Positions 46,760 through 57,775 are shown, counted from the first letter of the stretch. The stretch is DNA of 64,000 nucleotides from Pseudoxanthomonas kalamensis DSM 18571 (GCF_010211745.1 NZ_PDWQ01000001.1:372001-436000); one strand, 5' to 3'. Made by a program: numbers and translations. Notes: a model not told the origin generated them from the letters alone.

Positions 46760-46788
46760 TTGCGGCATTGCACCAACTATGGTGTAGT
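46760..46788 (+). promoter_or_regulatory. gltB promoter candidate with NtrC-like dyad
   Basis: TTGCGG (46760-46765) and TGTAGT (46783-46788) are 17 bases apart. Between them lies TGCACC-AACTA-TGGTGT (46769-46785), a near-copy of the NtrC-binding consensus TGCACC-N5-TGGTGC. A regulator bound there would overlap the promoter. No convincing -24/-12 sigma-54 element was found between it and gltB. Confidence 0.45.
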
Positions 46789-46868
46789 CGGTCGTCCGGT
46801 GACGTCGTTTTTGCGCGCGGCCTGTGCGTGCGCGACGTCTCCGCTTGTCCGTTTCGAGGTGAATGAGA

Positions 46869-49800
46869 ATGGCCCCCCGCAATCGCCACGGGCTCTACGA
46901 CCCCAGCGACGAACGCGATGCCTGCGGCTTCGGCATGATCGCGCAACTGGACGACCAACCGTCGCGTGCGCTGGTCGATACCGCGATCGCCGCGCTGTCG
47001 CGCATGACCCATCGCGGTGGCGTGGCGGCCGACGGACTGACCGGCGACGGCTGCGGCCTGCTGATCCGCAAGCCCGAACCCTTCCTGCGTGCACTGGCCG
47101 AGGAGGCCGGTATCGCGGTCGGCGACTGCTTCGCCGCGGGTCTGGTGTTCCTGCCACATGATGAAGCACTGGCGGCGCAGTGCCGGCAGCGCCTGCAAGC
47201 CGAGCTGGACACGGTCGGCGTGACGGTCACCGGCTGGCGGGTGCCGCCTACCGACGACTCGGTCTGCGGCCAGCTGGCTAGGGACACCCTGCCGCACATC
47301 GAGCAGGTGTTCGTCGATGCCGGCGCGGAGCACGACGACGACGCCTTCAACCTGGCCCTGTTCCTCGCCCGCCGCCGCAGCGAGCAGGCGCTGCGCGAAC
47401 TGGCCGCGGACTATTACGTGGTCACCCTGTCGCCGCATGCGATCGGCTACAAGGGCATGGTGCTGCCGGACAAGCTGGCATTGTTCTACCCGGACCTGCA
47501 ACGTAGCGACCTGGCCAGCAGCGCGATCGTGTTCCACCAGCGCTTCTCCACCAACACGTTGCCGCGCTGGCCGCTGGCGCATCCGTTCCGGCTGATGGCG
47601 CACAACGGCGAGATCAACACCATCGAGGGCAACCGCCGCTGGGCGCAGGCGCGCAGCAAGGTGTGGAAGACGCCGAAGTTCGACATTGCCGAATTCGATC
47701 CGATCATCTCCATGCACGGCTCGGACTCGCAGAGCCTGGACAACATGCTGGAACTGCTGGTCGCCGGCGGCATGGAACTGATCCAGGCGTTGCGTATCCT
47801 GGTGCCGCCTGCCACCCAGTCGCTGGAGTTCAAGGATTCCGACCTCGCCGCCTTCTACGAGTTCTACGGCCTCAACACCGAGCCGTGGGACGGACCGGCC
47901 GGGATCGTGTCGATGGACGCGCGCTACGCGGCCTGCATGCTTGACCGCAACGGCTTGCGCCCGGCGCGCTGGCTGCTGACCGCCGACCGCCACTTCATCG
48001 TCGCCAGCGAAGCCGGAGTGTGGGAGCTGCCGGCCGAGCGCGTGGTGCGCAAGGGCAAGCTCGGTCCCGGTGAGATGATGGCCATCGACCTCAAGCGCGG
48101 CGACCTGCTGGATTCGGAAGCAATCGACCGCGTCAACCGCGGCCGCGCGCCGTACAAGCAATGGCTGCAACAGGGCGTGACCTGGCTGCAGACCGAGCTG
48201 ATCGACCCGTCTCTGGTCGAGGAGCCATTCGACGACAAGACCCTGCGCAGCTACCACAAGCTGTACCAGCTGAGCGTGGAGGAAGTGGAACAGGTGCTGC
48301 GGCCACTGGCCGAAACCGAGCAGGAAGCCACCGGCTCGATGGGCGACGACACCCCGATGGCGGTGCTCAGCCGGCAGACCCGGCCGCTGTACGACTATTT
48401 CCGCCAGGCCTTCGCCCAGGTCACCAATCCACCGATCGACCCGTTGCGCGAAGACTGCGTGATGTCGCTGTCGACCCAGCTGGGCAAGGAAACCAACATC
48501 TTCCATGCCGGCGCGGAGACGGTGAACCACGTCATCCTCAATTCGCCGGTGCTGAGCCAGCGCAAGCTGCGCCAGCTGCTGAAAATGCCGCAGTACGACG
48601 GCGACAGCAACCGTCTGATCGACCTGTCCTACACGCCGGAAGAGGGGCTGGAAGCCGGCCTGAAGCGGATCTGCCGCGAGGCCGAACAGGCCGCGCGCGA
48701 TGGCGCGGTGATGCTGTTGCTGTCCGACCGCTACCCGCAGCCGGGTCGGCCGATGGCGCACGCGTTGATGGCTACCGGCGCGGTCCACCACCACCTGTGC
48801 GACGTCGGTCTGCGTTGCGAGGTCAACCTGATCATCGAGACCGGCACCGCACGCGACGCACACCACATCGCCTGCCTGCTCGGCTTCGGCGCCACTGCGG
48901 TGTATCCGTACCTGGCCTACCAAACCCTGTTCGATCTCGGCCGCCGCGGCATCCTAAGCCTGAAGAAGGCCGGCGAGCAGACCCAGATCGGGCGCAGCTA
49001 CCGCAAGGGCATCTACAAGGGCCTGTCCAAGATCATCTCCAAGATGGGCATCGCCACCATCGCCAGCTATCGCGGCGCGCAGCTGTTCGAAATCGTCGGC
49101 CTGGACCCGGACGTGGTCGGGCTATGCTTCCGCGACACCCCGGCGCGCGTGGGCGGTGTGAACCTGGCCCGTCTGGATACCGAGGCGCGCGAACTGGAAG
49201 CGCGCGCCTGGAACGACCTGCGCAAACCCGAGGTCGGCGGCCTGCTCAAGTACGTGCACGGCGGCGAATACCACATGTACAACCCGGACGTGGTGATGTC
49301 GCTGCAACGTGCCGCCCGCAGCGGCGACCCGGCCGACTGGCAAGCCTATGCCGACACCGTCCATTCGCGGCCACCGTCGGCACTGCGCGACCTGCTGCAA
49401 TTGAAGAAGGCCGATACCCCGACCCCGCTGGACGAAGTGGCCCCGGCCGCCGACGTGCTGCGCCGCTTCGACACCGCCGCGATCAGTCTGGGCGCGTTGT
49501 CGCCGGAAGCGCACGAAGCGCTGGCGATCGCCATGAACCGGCTCGGCGGACGCAGCAATTCCGGCGAGGGCGGCGAAGACCCGGCCCGCTACGGCACCGA
49601 GAAGCGCAGCAAGATCAAGCAGGTCGCCTCTGGTCGTTTCGGCGTCACCCCCGAATACCTGGTCAATGCCGAGGTGCTGCAGATCAAGGTCGCCCAGGGC
49701 GCCAAGCCCGGCGAAGGCGGTCAGCTGCCCGGGCACAAGGTCAACGACCTGATCGCACGCCTGCGTTACGCGCGTCCGGGCATCGGTTTGATCAGCCCGC

Positions 49801-51329
49801 CGCCGCACCACGACATCTATTCGATCGAAGACCTGGCCCAGCTGATCTATGACCTCAAGCAGGTCAATCCGCAGGCGATGGTCTCGGTCAAGCTGGTGTC
49901 GCATGCCGGCGTCGGCACGATCGCGGCCGGCGTGGTCAAGGCCGGCGCCGACCTGATCACCATCTCCGGCCACGACGGCGGCACCGGCGCCAGCCCGGTC
50001 AGTTCGATCCGCTACGCCGGCGTGCCGTGGGAACTGGGCGTGGCCGAAGCGCACCACGCTCTGGTCCGCAACCAGTTGCGCGAGCGCACCATCCTGCAAA
50101 CCGACGGCGGCCTGAAGACCGGCCTTGATGTGGTCAAGGCCGCGCTGCTGGGCGCCGACAGCTTCGGTTTCGGCACCGGGCCGATGATCGTGCTGGGTTG
50201 CAAGTACCTGCGCATCTGCCACCTCAACAACTGCGCCACCGGCGTCGCCACCCAGGACGAACGCTTGCGCAGCGAACACTTCACCGGCCTGCCGGAACGG
50301 GTGGAGAACTACTTCCGCCTGCTGACCGGCGAAGTACGGCAATGGTTGTCGGTGCTGGGCGTGAAGACGCTGGATGAAATCGTCGGCCGCACCGACCTGC
50401 TGGAGCAGATCGAGGTCGCCCCGCGCGATGGCGTCAACGTCGACCTGTCGCGGCTGCTGGCCGGTGCCGGCAGCGACGCCAGCGGCTGCGCGGCGCAGCG
50501 CCTGTACGAATCGCCGGACAGCCTGGCCACCCAGCTCGACGGCCTGCTGGCCGGCGCCATCGCCGACAAGACCGGCGGCGAACATCGTTTCCTGATCCAC
50601 AACACCGACCGCAGCATCGGCACCCGCCTGTCCGGCACCATCGCCCGCGCGCACGGCAACCAGGGCATGGCCGATGCGCCGCTGACCCTGCATTTCCGCG
50701 GCACCGCCGGGCAGAGCTTCGGCGCCTTCAACGCCGGCGGCCTGCAGCTGCAGCTGGAAGGCGAAGCCAACGACTACGTCGGCAAGGGCATGGCCGGCGG
50801 TCAGCTGGTGCTGCGGCCGCCGCGCGGGGCGCGATTCGATGCGCGCAACACGCCGATCCTCGGCAACACCTGCCTGTACGGCGCCACCGGCGGCGAATTG
50901 TTCGCGGCCGGCCGTGCCGGCGAGCGCTTCGCCGTGCGCAATTCCGGCGCACTGGCGGTGATCGAAGGCGCCGGCGACCACTGCTGCGAGTACATGACCG
51001 ACGGCGTGGTTATGGTGCTGGGCCGTACCGGGCTGAACTTCGGCGCCGGCTTCACCGGCGGCCTGGCCTACGTGCTGGACTTGGATCGCGATTTCGTCGA
51101 CCGCTACAACCACGAGTTGATCGACATCCACCGGATCAGCCCGGAAGGCTTCGAGAACTATCGCCAGCACATCCACCGGCTGATCCAGCGCCATCGCGAA
51201 CTGACCGGCAGCATTTGGGCGCAGCAGATCCTCGACGAGTTCCGCGACTACATCGGCAAGTTCTGGCTGGTCAAACCCAAGGCCGCCAGCATCGAATCGC
51301 TGACCGAAGCATTGCGGCGGGCAGCGTAG
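46869..51329 (+). CDS. gltB: glutamate synthase [NADPH] large subunit
   Basis: The 1486-residue protein is GltB. The propeptide (MAPRNRHGLYDPSDERDA) ends before Cys19 of CGFGMIAQ, the nucleophile of the glutaminase domain. Then come the central domain, the FMN-binding synthase domain (AISLGALSPEAHEALAIAMNR, GGRSNSGEGGEDPARYG, KPGEGGQLPGHKV), the [3Fe-4S] Cys cluster around CKYLRICHLNNCATG and the C-terminal beta-helix (GNTCLYGATGGELFAAG). It transfers the amide of glutamine to 2-oxoglutarate. The ATG at 46869 lies seven bases from GAGGTGA; the ATG at 46863 touches that site and is less likely. gltD follows. Confidence 0.97.
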   Translation: MAPRNRHGLYDPSDERDACGFGMIAQLDDQPSRALVDTAIAALSRMTHRGGVAADGLTGDGCGLLIRKPEPFLRALAEEAGIAVGDCFAAGLVFLPHDEALAAQCRQRLQAELDTVGVTVTGWRVPPTDDSVCGQLARDTLPHIEQVFVDAGAEHDDDAFNLALFLARRRSEQALRELAADYYVVTLSPHAIGYKGMVLPDKLALFYPDLQRSDLASSAIVFHQRFSTNTLPRWPLAHPFRLMAHNGEINTIEGNRRWAQARSKVWKTPKFDIAEFDPIISMHGSDSQSLDNMLELLVAGGMELIQALRILVPPATQSLEFKDSDLAAFYEFYGLNTEPWDGPAGIVSMDARYAACMLDRNGLRPARWLLTADRHFIVASEAGVWELPAERVVRKGKLGPGEMMAIDLKRGDLLDSEAIDRVNRGRAPYKQWLQQGVTWLQTELIDPSLVEEPFDDKTLRSYHKLYQLSVEEVEQVLRPLAETEQEATGSMGDDTPMAVLSRQTRPLYDYFRQAFAQVTNPPIDPLREDCVMSLSTQLGKETNIFHAGAETVNHVILNSPVLSQRKLRQLLKMPQYDGDSNRLIDLSYTPEEGLEAGLKRICREAEQAARDGAVMLLLSDRYPQPGRPMAHALMATGAVHHHLCDVGLRCEVNLIIETGTARDAHHIACLLGFGATAVYPYLAYQTLFDLGRRGILSLKKAGEQTQIGRSYRKGIYKGLSKIISKMGIATIASYRGAQLFEIVGLDPDVVGLCFRDTPARVGGVNLARLDTEARELEARAWNDLRKPEVGGLLKYVHGGEYHMYNPDVVMSLQRAARSGDPADWQAYADTVHSRPPSALRDLLQLKKADTPTPLDEVAPAADVLRRFDTAAISLGALSPEAHEALAIAMNRLGGRSNSGEGGEDPARYGTEKRSKIKQVASGRFGVTPEYLVNAEVLQIKVAQGAKPGEGGQLPGHKVNDLIARLRYARPGIGLISPPPHHDIYSIEDLAQLIYDLKQVNPQAMVSVKLVSHAGVGTIAAGVVKAGADLITISGHDGGTGASPVSSIRYAGVPWELGVAEAHHALVRNQLRERTILQTDGGLKTGLDVVKAALLGADSFGFGTGPMIVLGCKYLRICHLNNCATGVATQDERLRSEHFTGLPERVENYFRLLTGEVRQWLSVLGVKTLDEIVGRTDLLEQIEVAPRDGVNVDLSRLLAGAGSDASGCAAQRLYESPDSLATQLDGLLAGAIADKTGGEHRFLIHNTDRSIGTRLSGTIARAHGNQGMADAPLTLHFRGTAGQSFGAFNAGGLQLQLEGEANDYVGKGMAGGQLVLRPPRGARFDARNTPILGNTCLYGATGGELFAAGRAGERFAVRNSGALAVIEGAGDHCCEYMTDGVVMVLGRTGLNFGAGFTGGLAYVLDLDRDFVDRYNHELIDIHRISPEGFENYRQHIHRLIQRHRELTGSIWAQQILDEFRDYIGKFWLVKPKAASIESLTEALRRAA

Positions 51330-52973
<1,644 letters not shown>

Positions 52974-53047
52974 CGCAGTCGCGCAGTCGGCGGACCGGAG
53001 CCCGCCCTACGCTAGACTCCCCGTTCCTCCATTGCTCCGTTCGCGAC

Positions 53048-53935
53048 ATGCGCCTAGGCCTGGCCGCCAACCGCTTGCACCATCAGGACGAGAACGCCGC
53101 GCTGTTCCGCTGGCTGCGTGCCTGCGAGCCGGGTATCCGTGAACTGGGCCTGGGCCTGCATGCGGTTGGCCGCACCTTCGACGCCATCGCCGCTGCCGGC
53201 ATGCTGCGTGGGTTCGCGCCGCTGAAGCGTTATCCCTACGGCCGCGAAGGCGGGCTGATGAAGCTGGTCGCCGAAGTCGTCGGGCTGGACGGCGAACAGC
53301 GCACGCTGGACGGCGCCATCTACCTGATCGATCCGGTCGATCCTTCATCGATCTTCCCCGAGGCGGTGGCGCTGAAACGGCAATGCGTCATCCACGGCAA
53401 GCCGTTCCTGTCCACCGAGGCCTCGACGCGTGACTGGATCGAGATCGAGCGCATGCACGCTGGCCTGGCGCCCGACCCCGGCGCCGACGTCTTTTATGCC
53501 TTCGAATCGCAGACCCTGGCGCTGATCGCCCACGATGCACGCAAGGCGACGATGATCGAATTCGTCGACCGTCATTTCGATGCGCTGTCGCGTTTCGCGC
53601 GCCGGGTCGGCACCGGCACCACCGGCCAGCGCCTGAACGAGCTTGCATGGAGCCGCGGCTGGCCACAGGACACGCCATGGGTCCATCGCTGCAACAGCGG
53701 TCCGCTCGGCGGCGATGCGCAGATCGCCGATCTGGTGCTCGAGGGCCGCTGCCAGCGCGCGGTGTTCTTCGAGGACCCGCACGTGGCGCGCCAGCATGAG
53801 GCCGACATCCAACTGCTGGAGCGCGCGGTGACCACGGTGACCGACCGCGCGGTGTGCATCACCTCGCCGGCGGTAGCCGAACGCTGGCTGACGGCGGTGG
53901 CTTTGCGCGCCGCGGTACGGCCGACGCACGGCTAG
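53048..53935 (+). CDS. mgsA: tandem methylglyoxal synthase-like protein (active C-domain, degenerate N-domain)
   Basis: The 295-residue protein is twice the length of a normal methylglyoxal synthase. The C-terminal half (about 155-295) matches E. coli MgsA: LIAHDARKATMIEFVDRH, GTGTTGQRL (phosphate loop), NSGPLGGDAQIADL with the catalytic Asp, and VFFEDPHVARQHEAD with the catalytic His. The N-terminal half (1-140) follows the same fold order (LGLAANRLHHQDE, GREGGLMKLVAEVV, AIYLIDPVDPSSIFPEAVAL) but has lost the Asp and His. MgsA turns dihydroxyacetone phosphate into methylglyoxal and phosphate. The degenerate half may be regulatory. A TAGACT -10 lies at 53013-53018. Confidence 0.85.
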   Translation: MRLGLAANRLHHQDENAALFRWLRACEPGIRELGLGLHAVGRTFDAIAAAGMLRGFAPLKRYPYGREGGLMKLVAEVVGLDGEQRTLDGAIYLIDPVDPSSIFPEAVALKRQCVIHGKPFLSTEASTRDWIEIERMHAGLAPDPGADVFYAFESQTLALIAHDARKATMIEFVDRHFDALSRFARRVGTGTTGQRLNELAWSRGWPQDTPWVHRCNSGPLGGDAQIADLVLEGRCQRAVFFEDPHVARQHEADIQLLERAVTTVTDRAVCITSPAVAERWLTAVALRAAVRPTHG

Positions 53936-53960
53936 AATGCGCCGGCAAGGAGGATTCGCC

Positions 53961-54308
53961 ATGCGTACACGATTGCTACCGATGGCCCTGTTGGCGCTGG
54001 CCGCTTCCGCTTCGGCGCAGCAACCGGCCAAGACGCCGAGCCGTTCGCTGTATGCGGTCAATTCGGCCGCCATCGCCAGCGCCATGACCTATTGCATGAC
54101 CAAGCACGGCCCGCTGCGCACCGGATCACCCGGCGCCGACTGCTTCGCCCGTGCGCGCAACGTGCTGGCCGAGTACGGCTTGCATAAAGTCGCCGACGGC
54201 ATCGACGGCAGTTGCCGCGACCCGGCCACCTTCAATACCTGCCTGACCCCGCAGATCGGCCGGCTGGTCTACGCGCTGAACGCCGAATTCGCCAAGCGCG
54301 AGCTGTAA
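53961..54308 (+). CDS. small secreted Cys-containing protein, unknown function
   Basis: I do not recognise this 115-residue protein. It has a signal peptide (MRTRLLPMALLALAASASAQ) and a mature part of about 95 residues with four Cys (in TYCMTKHG, GADCFARA, GSCRDPA and NTCLTPQ), likely forming two disulfides in the periplasm. AAGGAGG lies eight bases before the ATG at 53961, which decides the start over an ATG at 53937. TAGAAT at 53933-53938, overlapping the mgsA stop, is a possible -10 box. Confidence 0.78.
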   Translation: MRTRLLPMALLALAASASAQQPAKTPSRSLYAVNSAAIASAMTYCMTKHGPLRTGSPGADCFARARNVLAEYGLHKVADGIDGSCRDPATFNTCLTPQIGRLVYALNAEFAKREL

Positions 54309-54392
54309 GCGCCAGGCGGGGCTCCGTTCCCCCGGCTGTCGATTCCTGAACCGATCCCCGCCGGGGAAGGATCAGGTCTTGCCATGAGCACA

Positions 54393-54420
54393 ATCAAGAT
54401 ATATCTTGATCGTATCTTGA
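54393..54420 (+). promoter_or_regulatory. palindromic operator of the PadR-type regulator
   Basis: ATCAAGATATATCTTGAT (54393-54410) is a perfect 18-base palindrome, followed by a further half-site ATCTTGA at 54414-54420. It lies 20-50 bases before the regulator start at 54441 and stands out as AT-rich in a GC-rich genome. Self-regulation by the PadR protein is inferred. Confidence 0.65.
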
Positions 54421-54440
54421 ATATTACGGAACCTTCTTTA

Positions 54441-54998
54441 ATGTCTCCTTTTTCCTCCCGTCACGGCCATCCTCGCGGCGGTCGCCATGGCCGCGGCTTC
54501 GCCGACATGCCCTCCGGTCGCCCGCCGGGCGCGCGCCGTGGACGCATGTTCGACCAGACCCAGTTCAGGCTGCTGGTCCTGCACGTCCTGGACCAGCAGC
54601 CCTGCCACGGCTACGAGCTGATCCGCACCATCGGTGAGCTGGCCGGCGGCGACTACAGCCCCAGCCCCGGCGCCATCTACCCGACCCTGAGCCTGCTGGA
54701 AGAGCTGGGCCTGGCCACCGCCGACCCGATGCAGGACGGGCGCCGCCAGTTCCACATCAGCGCCGCCGGCAAGGCTCATCTTCAACAGCACCAGGCCGAA
54801 TTGCAGGTCTTGCTGCAGCGCCTGTCCGAGCATGGATGCCACGCCCGCGCGCGACGCTCACCGGAGATCCAGCGCGCCATGGAAAACCTCAAGACCGCCT
54901 TGCGTCTGCGCTATGCCGACTCTGCGCCGGATGCGGCTGCGATGCAGCGCATCGCCGAGGCGCTGGACCGTGCCGCCAGCGAGATCGCCCAAGCCTGA
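54441..54998 (+). CDS. PadR-family regulator, YqjI-like
   Basis: The 185-residue protein has a basic, His/Gly/Arg-rich tail (SSRHGHPRGGRHGRGF) and a PadR winged helix (FRLLVLHVLDQQPCHGYELI, YSPSPGAIYPTLSLLEELGLA), then a helical dimerisation region (IQRAMENLKTALRLRYA). It resembles E. coli YqjI, whose His-rich N-terminus senses nickel and whose DNA binding controls the ferric reductase gene yqjH; here the tail is short and has few His and no Cys, so metal sensing is doubtful. An ATG at 54384 would put the operator inside the coding sequence, so 54441 is preferred. DUF3861 follows after 18 bases. Confidence 0.87.
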   Translation: MSPFSSRHGHPRGGRHGRGFADMPSGRPPGARRGRMFDQTQFRLLVLHVLDQQPCHGYELIRTIGELAGGDYSPSPGAIYPTLSLLEELGLATADPMQDGRRQFHISAAGKAHLQQHQAELQVLLQRLSEHGCHARARRSPEIQRAMENLKTALRLRYADSAPDAAAMQRIAEALDRAASEIAQA

Positions 54999-55016
54999 CC
55001 CGCACACAGGTACATC

Positions 55017-55310
55017 ATGAAACAGCACCGCTATCGCATCACCGTCGAACATCTGGCCACCGCCAAGGGCGAGCCCTCACCGTATCCGGCGCCGTTGCAA
55101 TTCGAGGTCGGCAACCACGACGACCTGTTCAAGATTGTCGACATCCTGCGCCAGCGCGAATTGTTTCCTGCCACGGCGACGGCCGATGCCTTCGCCATCG
55201 GTCTCAAGCTGTTCGGCGAGGTGATGCTGGAGAACCGCGATCACCCGTTATTCGCCGAACTGCGGCCACAATTCGTGGCCTTCATGAAGAAGCTCAAACG
55301 CGGGCCGTAG
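55017..55310 (+). CDS. DUF3861 domain protein
   Basis: The 97-residue protein matches the DUF3861 family: MKQHRYRITVEHL at the start, QFEVGNHDDLFKIVDILRQR in the middle and IGLKLFGEVMLENRDHPLF near the end. No function is established. It is 18 bases downstream of the PadR/YqjI-like gene and probably in its autoregulated operon. The stop codon converges on the MFS gene with seven bases between. Confidence 0.88.
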   Translation: MKQHRYRITVEHLATAKGEPSPYPAPLQFEVGNHDDLFKIVDILRQRELFPATATADAFAIGLKLFGEVMLENRDHPLFAELRPQFVAFMKKLKRGP

Positions 55311-55317
55311 TTTCCGT

Positions 55318-56574
55318 TCAGCGGCCCTGTACCGGCTGCGCCGGCGCGGCCGGTGCCTGCGCGAAACGCCAAGCCACCGCCAGTGCCAGCGCCAACAGCA
55401 CTGCCGCGATCAGGAACGGCACGCCGGGCAGGTGCAGCGGGTTCTTTTCATCGACGAAATAGCCGAACGAACCGGCAAACGTCACCGGCCCGACGATGCC
55501 CGCTACCGACACCAGGCTGGTCAACGCACCCTGCACGCGCCCCTGAACTTCCGCGCCGACCTGGCGGGTAATCAGCGATTGCGTGGCCGGTGCCGCCAGC
55601 GCCCACAGCGCGCTGATCGGCAGGCCGAGCAGGAACATCCAGCCCTTGGCCGCCAGACCGAAGGCGGCAAAACCGACCACGCCGCACGCCAGACCCAGCA
55701 GCAACGTGCGCCGTTCGCCCAGCGCGCGCGTCATCCGGCCGACCAGCAATGCGTTGACGATCACCCCAAGCACGCCGACCACGCCCAGCACATAGCCGAC
55801 TTCCTTCTCGCCCCAGCCGTATCGATAGTCGGCGAACAGCACGAACACGCTGGGATAGACGTAGTGCGCCAGGTTGGCCAGGAACACCACCGCCGCCAGG
55901 CCGAACACCTGCGGATAGCTGGCCAGCAGCTGCAGCGAACCGACCGGATTGGCGTGCGACCAGTCGAAGCGCAGGCTGCGCTTCTCCTTCGGATGCGACT
56001 CCGGCAGCACGAACCAGCCGTACAGGAAGTTGGCCAGCGACAGGCAGGCCGCTACCCAGAACGGCAGCCGCGGGTCGATATCGCCCAACACCCCGCCCAG
56101 CACCGGGCCGACGATGAAGCCCAGCCCGAACGCGGCGCCGATCATGCCGAAGCCGCGCGCGCGGTTCTCGGCCGTGGTCACGTCGGCGATGTAGGCATTG
56201 GCGGTAGTGAAGCTGGCCGAGGTCATCGCCGAGATCATCCGGCCGAGGAACAGCCAGACCAACGTCGGCGCCAGCGCCATGAACACGAAGTCCAACCCCA
56301 GCCCCAGGCACGACAGCAGAATCACCGGGCGCCGGCCGTAGCGGTCCGACAGCGCGCCCTGGATCGGCGAGGCGACGAACTGGATCAGCGAAAACATGCT
56401 GCCGAACAGCACCACCCAGTACGCGGCGGTGGAGGTGCTGCCACCGGCCAACTCCTTCACCAGGTGCGGCAGCACCGGGATGATCACGCCGAACGACAAC
56501 ATGTCGATCAGCACGGTGACGAAGATGAAGGCCAGGGCGGCCGGACGGGCGGAACGGGGCGCGGTGGAGCTCAT
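55318..56574 (-). CDS. MFS transporter, TetA-like (TCR/Tet family)
   Basis: The 418-residue protein has 12 predicted membrane segments and the MFS loop motif GALSDRYGRRPVILLS (motif A), with FGVIIPVLPHLVKEL in helix 1 and GMIGAAFGLGFIVGPVLGGVLGD (motif C of antiporters). This is the TetA branch of drug:proton antiporters; chromosomal members in environmental bacteria need not confer tetracycline resistance. I take the ATG at 56574; a GTG nine bases upstream is possible. Confidence 0.9.
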   Translation of the reverse strand: MSSTAPRSARPAALAFIFVTVLIDMLSFGVIIPVLPHLVKELAGGSTSTAAYWVVLFGSMFSLIQFVASPIQGALSDRYGRRPVILLSCLGLGLDFVFMALAPTLVWLFLGRMISAMTSASFTTANAYIADVTTAENRARGFGMIGAAFGLGFIVGPVLGGVLGDIDPRLPFWVAACLSLANFLYGWFVLPESHPKEKRSLRFDWSHANPVGSLQLLASYPQVFGLAAVVFLANLAHYVYPSVFVLFADYRYGWGEKEVGYVLGVVGVLGVIVNALLVGRMTRALGERRTLLLGLACGVVGFAAFGLAAKGWMFLLGLPISALWALAAPATQSLITRQVGAEVQGRVQGALTSLVSVAGIVGPVTFAGSFGYFVDEKNPLHLPGVPFLIAAVLLALALAVAWRFAQAPAAPAQPVQGR

Positions 56575-56676
56575 GCCGGACACGTCTTGCGGAAACGGTC
56601 GCGCATTATGCGTGCTGCCGCGTCGGGAAGGGAGCCGAAACCGGAATGCCGGTAACGGAATGTCGCCGGTGGCGTC

Positions 56677-57078
56677 TTACTCCCCGGGGAGTTCCGCCGC
56701 GTCCAGGTAGTACCAACGCCCGCCTTGGCGGACGAAGCGGCTGCGTTCGTGCATGCGCCGCGCCGATCCGCCACCGATCCGGTAGCGGGCGGTGAATTCC
56801 ACTTCAGCCGTATCCTCGCCGGTGCCGCGATGCGAGTGCACGCGCAATCCTAGCCAGACCAGCCGGCCATCAGCCTGATCTGGCGCATCCAGCGTCTCTG
56901 GCCGGGTATCCGGATGCCAGCTGGCGCGCAGGTAGTCCATGTCGCCGAGCGCGTAGGCGCTGTAGCGGGAACGCATCAGCGCCTCGGCATCAGGTGCCGG
57001 CTCGCCGGCGTGCCAGCGACCGCAGCAGGCCGCATAGGCGACGCCGCTGCCGCAGGGACAGGCGGTTGTGGCAGCCAT
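56677..57078 (-). CDS. YchJ family protein with SEC-C zinc motif
   Basis: The 133-residue protein begins with an SEC-C metal-binding motif ([14 protein letters not shown]) and continues with the YchJ domain ([40 protein letters not shown]). YchJ has a NTF2-like fold and unknown function. It starts two bases after the folE stop, so the two are translated from one message. GTP cyclohydrolase adjacency gives no clear functional hint. Confidence 0.92.
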   Translation of the reverse strand: MAATTACPCGSGVAYAACCGRWHAGEPAPDAEALMRSRYSAYALGDMDYLRASWHPDTRPETLDAPDQADGRLVWLGLRVHSHRGTGEDTAEVEFTARYRIGGGSARRMHERSRFVRQGGRWYYLDAAELPGE

Positions 57079-57080
57079 GC

Positions 57081-57686
57081 TCAACGCTTGTGGTTGCCAA
57101 CCTCGATGAAACGCAGGAACTCGGCACGGGTGCGCGCGTCGTCGCGGAACGCGCCGAGCATCTTCGAGGTCACCATGCTGACACCGCGCTTGTGGATGCC
57201 ACGGGTGGTCATGCATTCGTGCGCGCCTTCCACCACCACGCCCACGCCCAGCGGATGCAGCACGTCCTGGATGCACTGGGCGATCTGCGCGGTCATCTTC
57301 TCCTGCACCTGGAAGCGGCGGGCATAGGCTTCCACCACCCGCGCCAGCTTGCTGATACCGACCACCTTGCCGGCCGGCAGGTAGCCCACGTGCACCTTGC
57401 CGATGATCGGCGCCATGTGGTGCTCGCAGTGGCTTTCGTATTCGATGTCGCGCAGCACGATCAACTCGTCGTAACCGGCCACTTCCTCGAAGGTACGCGC
57501 CAGATACTCGCGCGGGTCCTCGCGATAGCCGCTGAACCAGTCGCCGTAGGCCTCGACCACCCGCCGCGGGGTGTCCAGCAGGCCTTCGCGCGACGGGTCC
57601 TCGCCGGCCCAGCGCAGCAGCGTGCGGACCGCCTCTTCGGCCTGGTTCTGGCTGACGCCAGCGTCATCGTGGTCGGAACCGGTCAT
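57081..57686 (-). CDS. folE: GTP cyclohydrolase I
   Basis: The 201-residue FolE has the zinc and catalytic residues in [20 protein letters not shown] (Cys and His) and [15 protein letters not shown] (second Cys). It converts GTP to dihydroneopterin triphosphate, the first step of folate synthesis. Length and active site are canonical type IA. The start at 57686 gives [20 protein letters not shown]; upstream in-frame codons are Arg-rich and unlikely. YchJ is translated from the same message. Confidence 0.97.
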   Translation of the reverse strand: MTGSDHDDAGVSQNQAEEAVRTLLRWAGEDPSREGLLDTPRRVVEAYGDWFSGYREDPREYLARTFEEVAGYDELIVLRDIEYESHCEHHMAPIIGKVHVGYLPAGKVVGISKLARVVEAYARRFQVQEKMTAQIAQCIQDVLHPLGVGVVVEGAHECMTTRGIHKRGVSMVTSKMLGAFRDDARTRAEFLRFIEVGNHKR

Positions 57687-57775
57687 CGTGCGTACTCCAG
57701 CAAACAGCGGACGCGCATGGTACCGCGTCCGCGCGACCGCCCGCATCGCACCGACCGCGAAGGCCCGCCCGGGCG

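Noticed and set aside
46786-46862. A sigma-54 (-24/-12) promoter for gltB downstream of the NtrC-like dyad
   Set aside because: No GG-N10-GC pair with a TGGCAC/TTGC context was found at the right spacing.
54353-54373. Terminator between the Cys-containing protein gene and the PadR gene (TCCCC-GCC-GGGGA stem)
   Set aside because: The stem is only five bases and there is no T-tract.
54384-54440. A 19-residue longer PadR protein starting at 54384
   Set aside because: The extension would encode the palindromic operator and has no counterpart in relatives; the start at 54441 leaves the operator in the promoter region.
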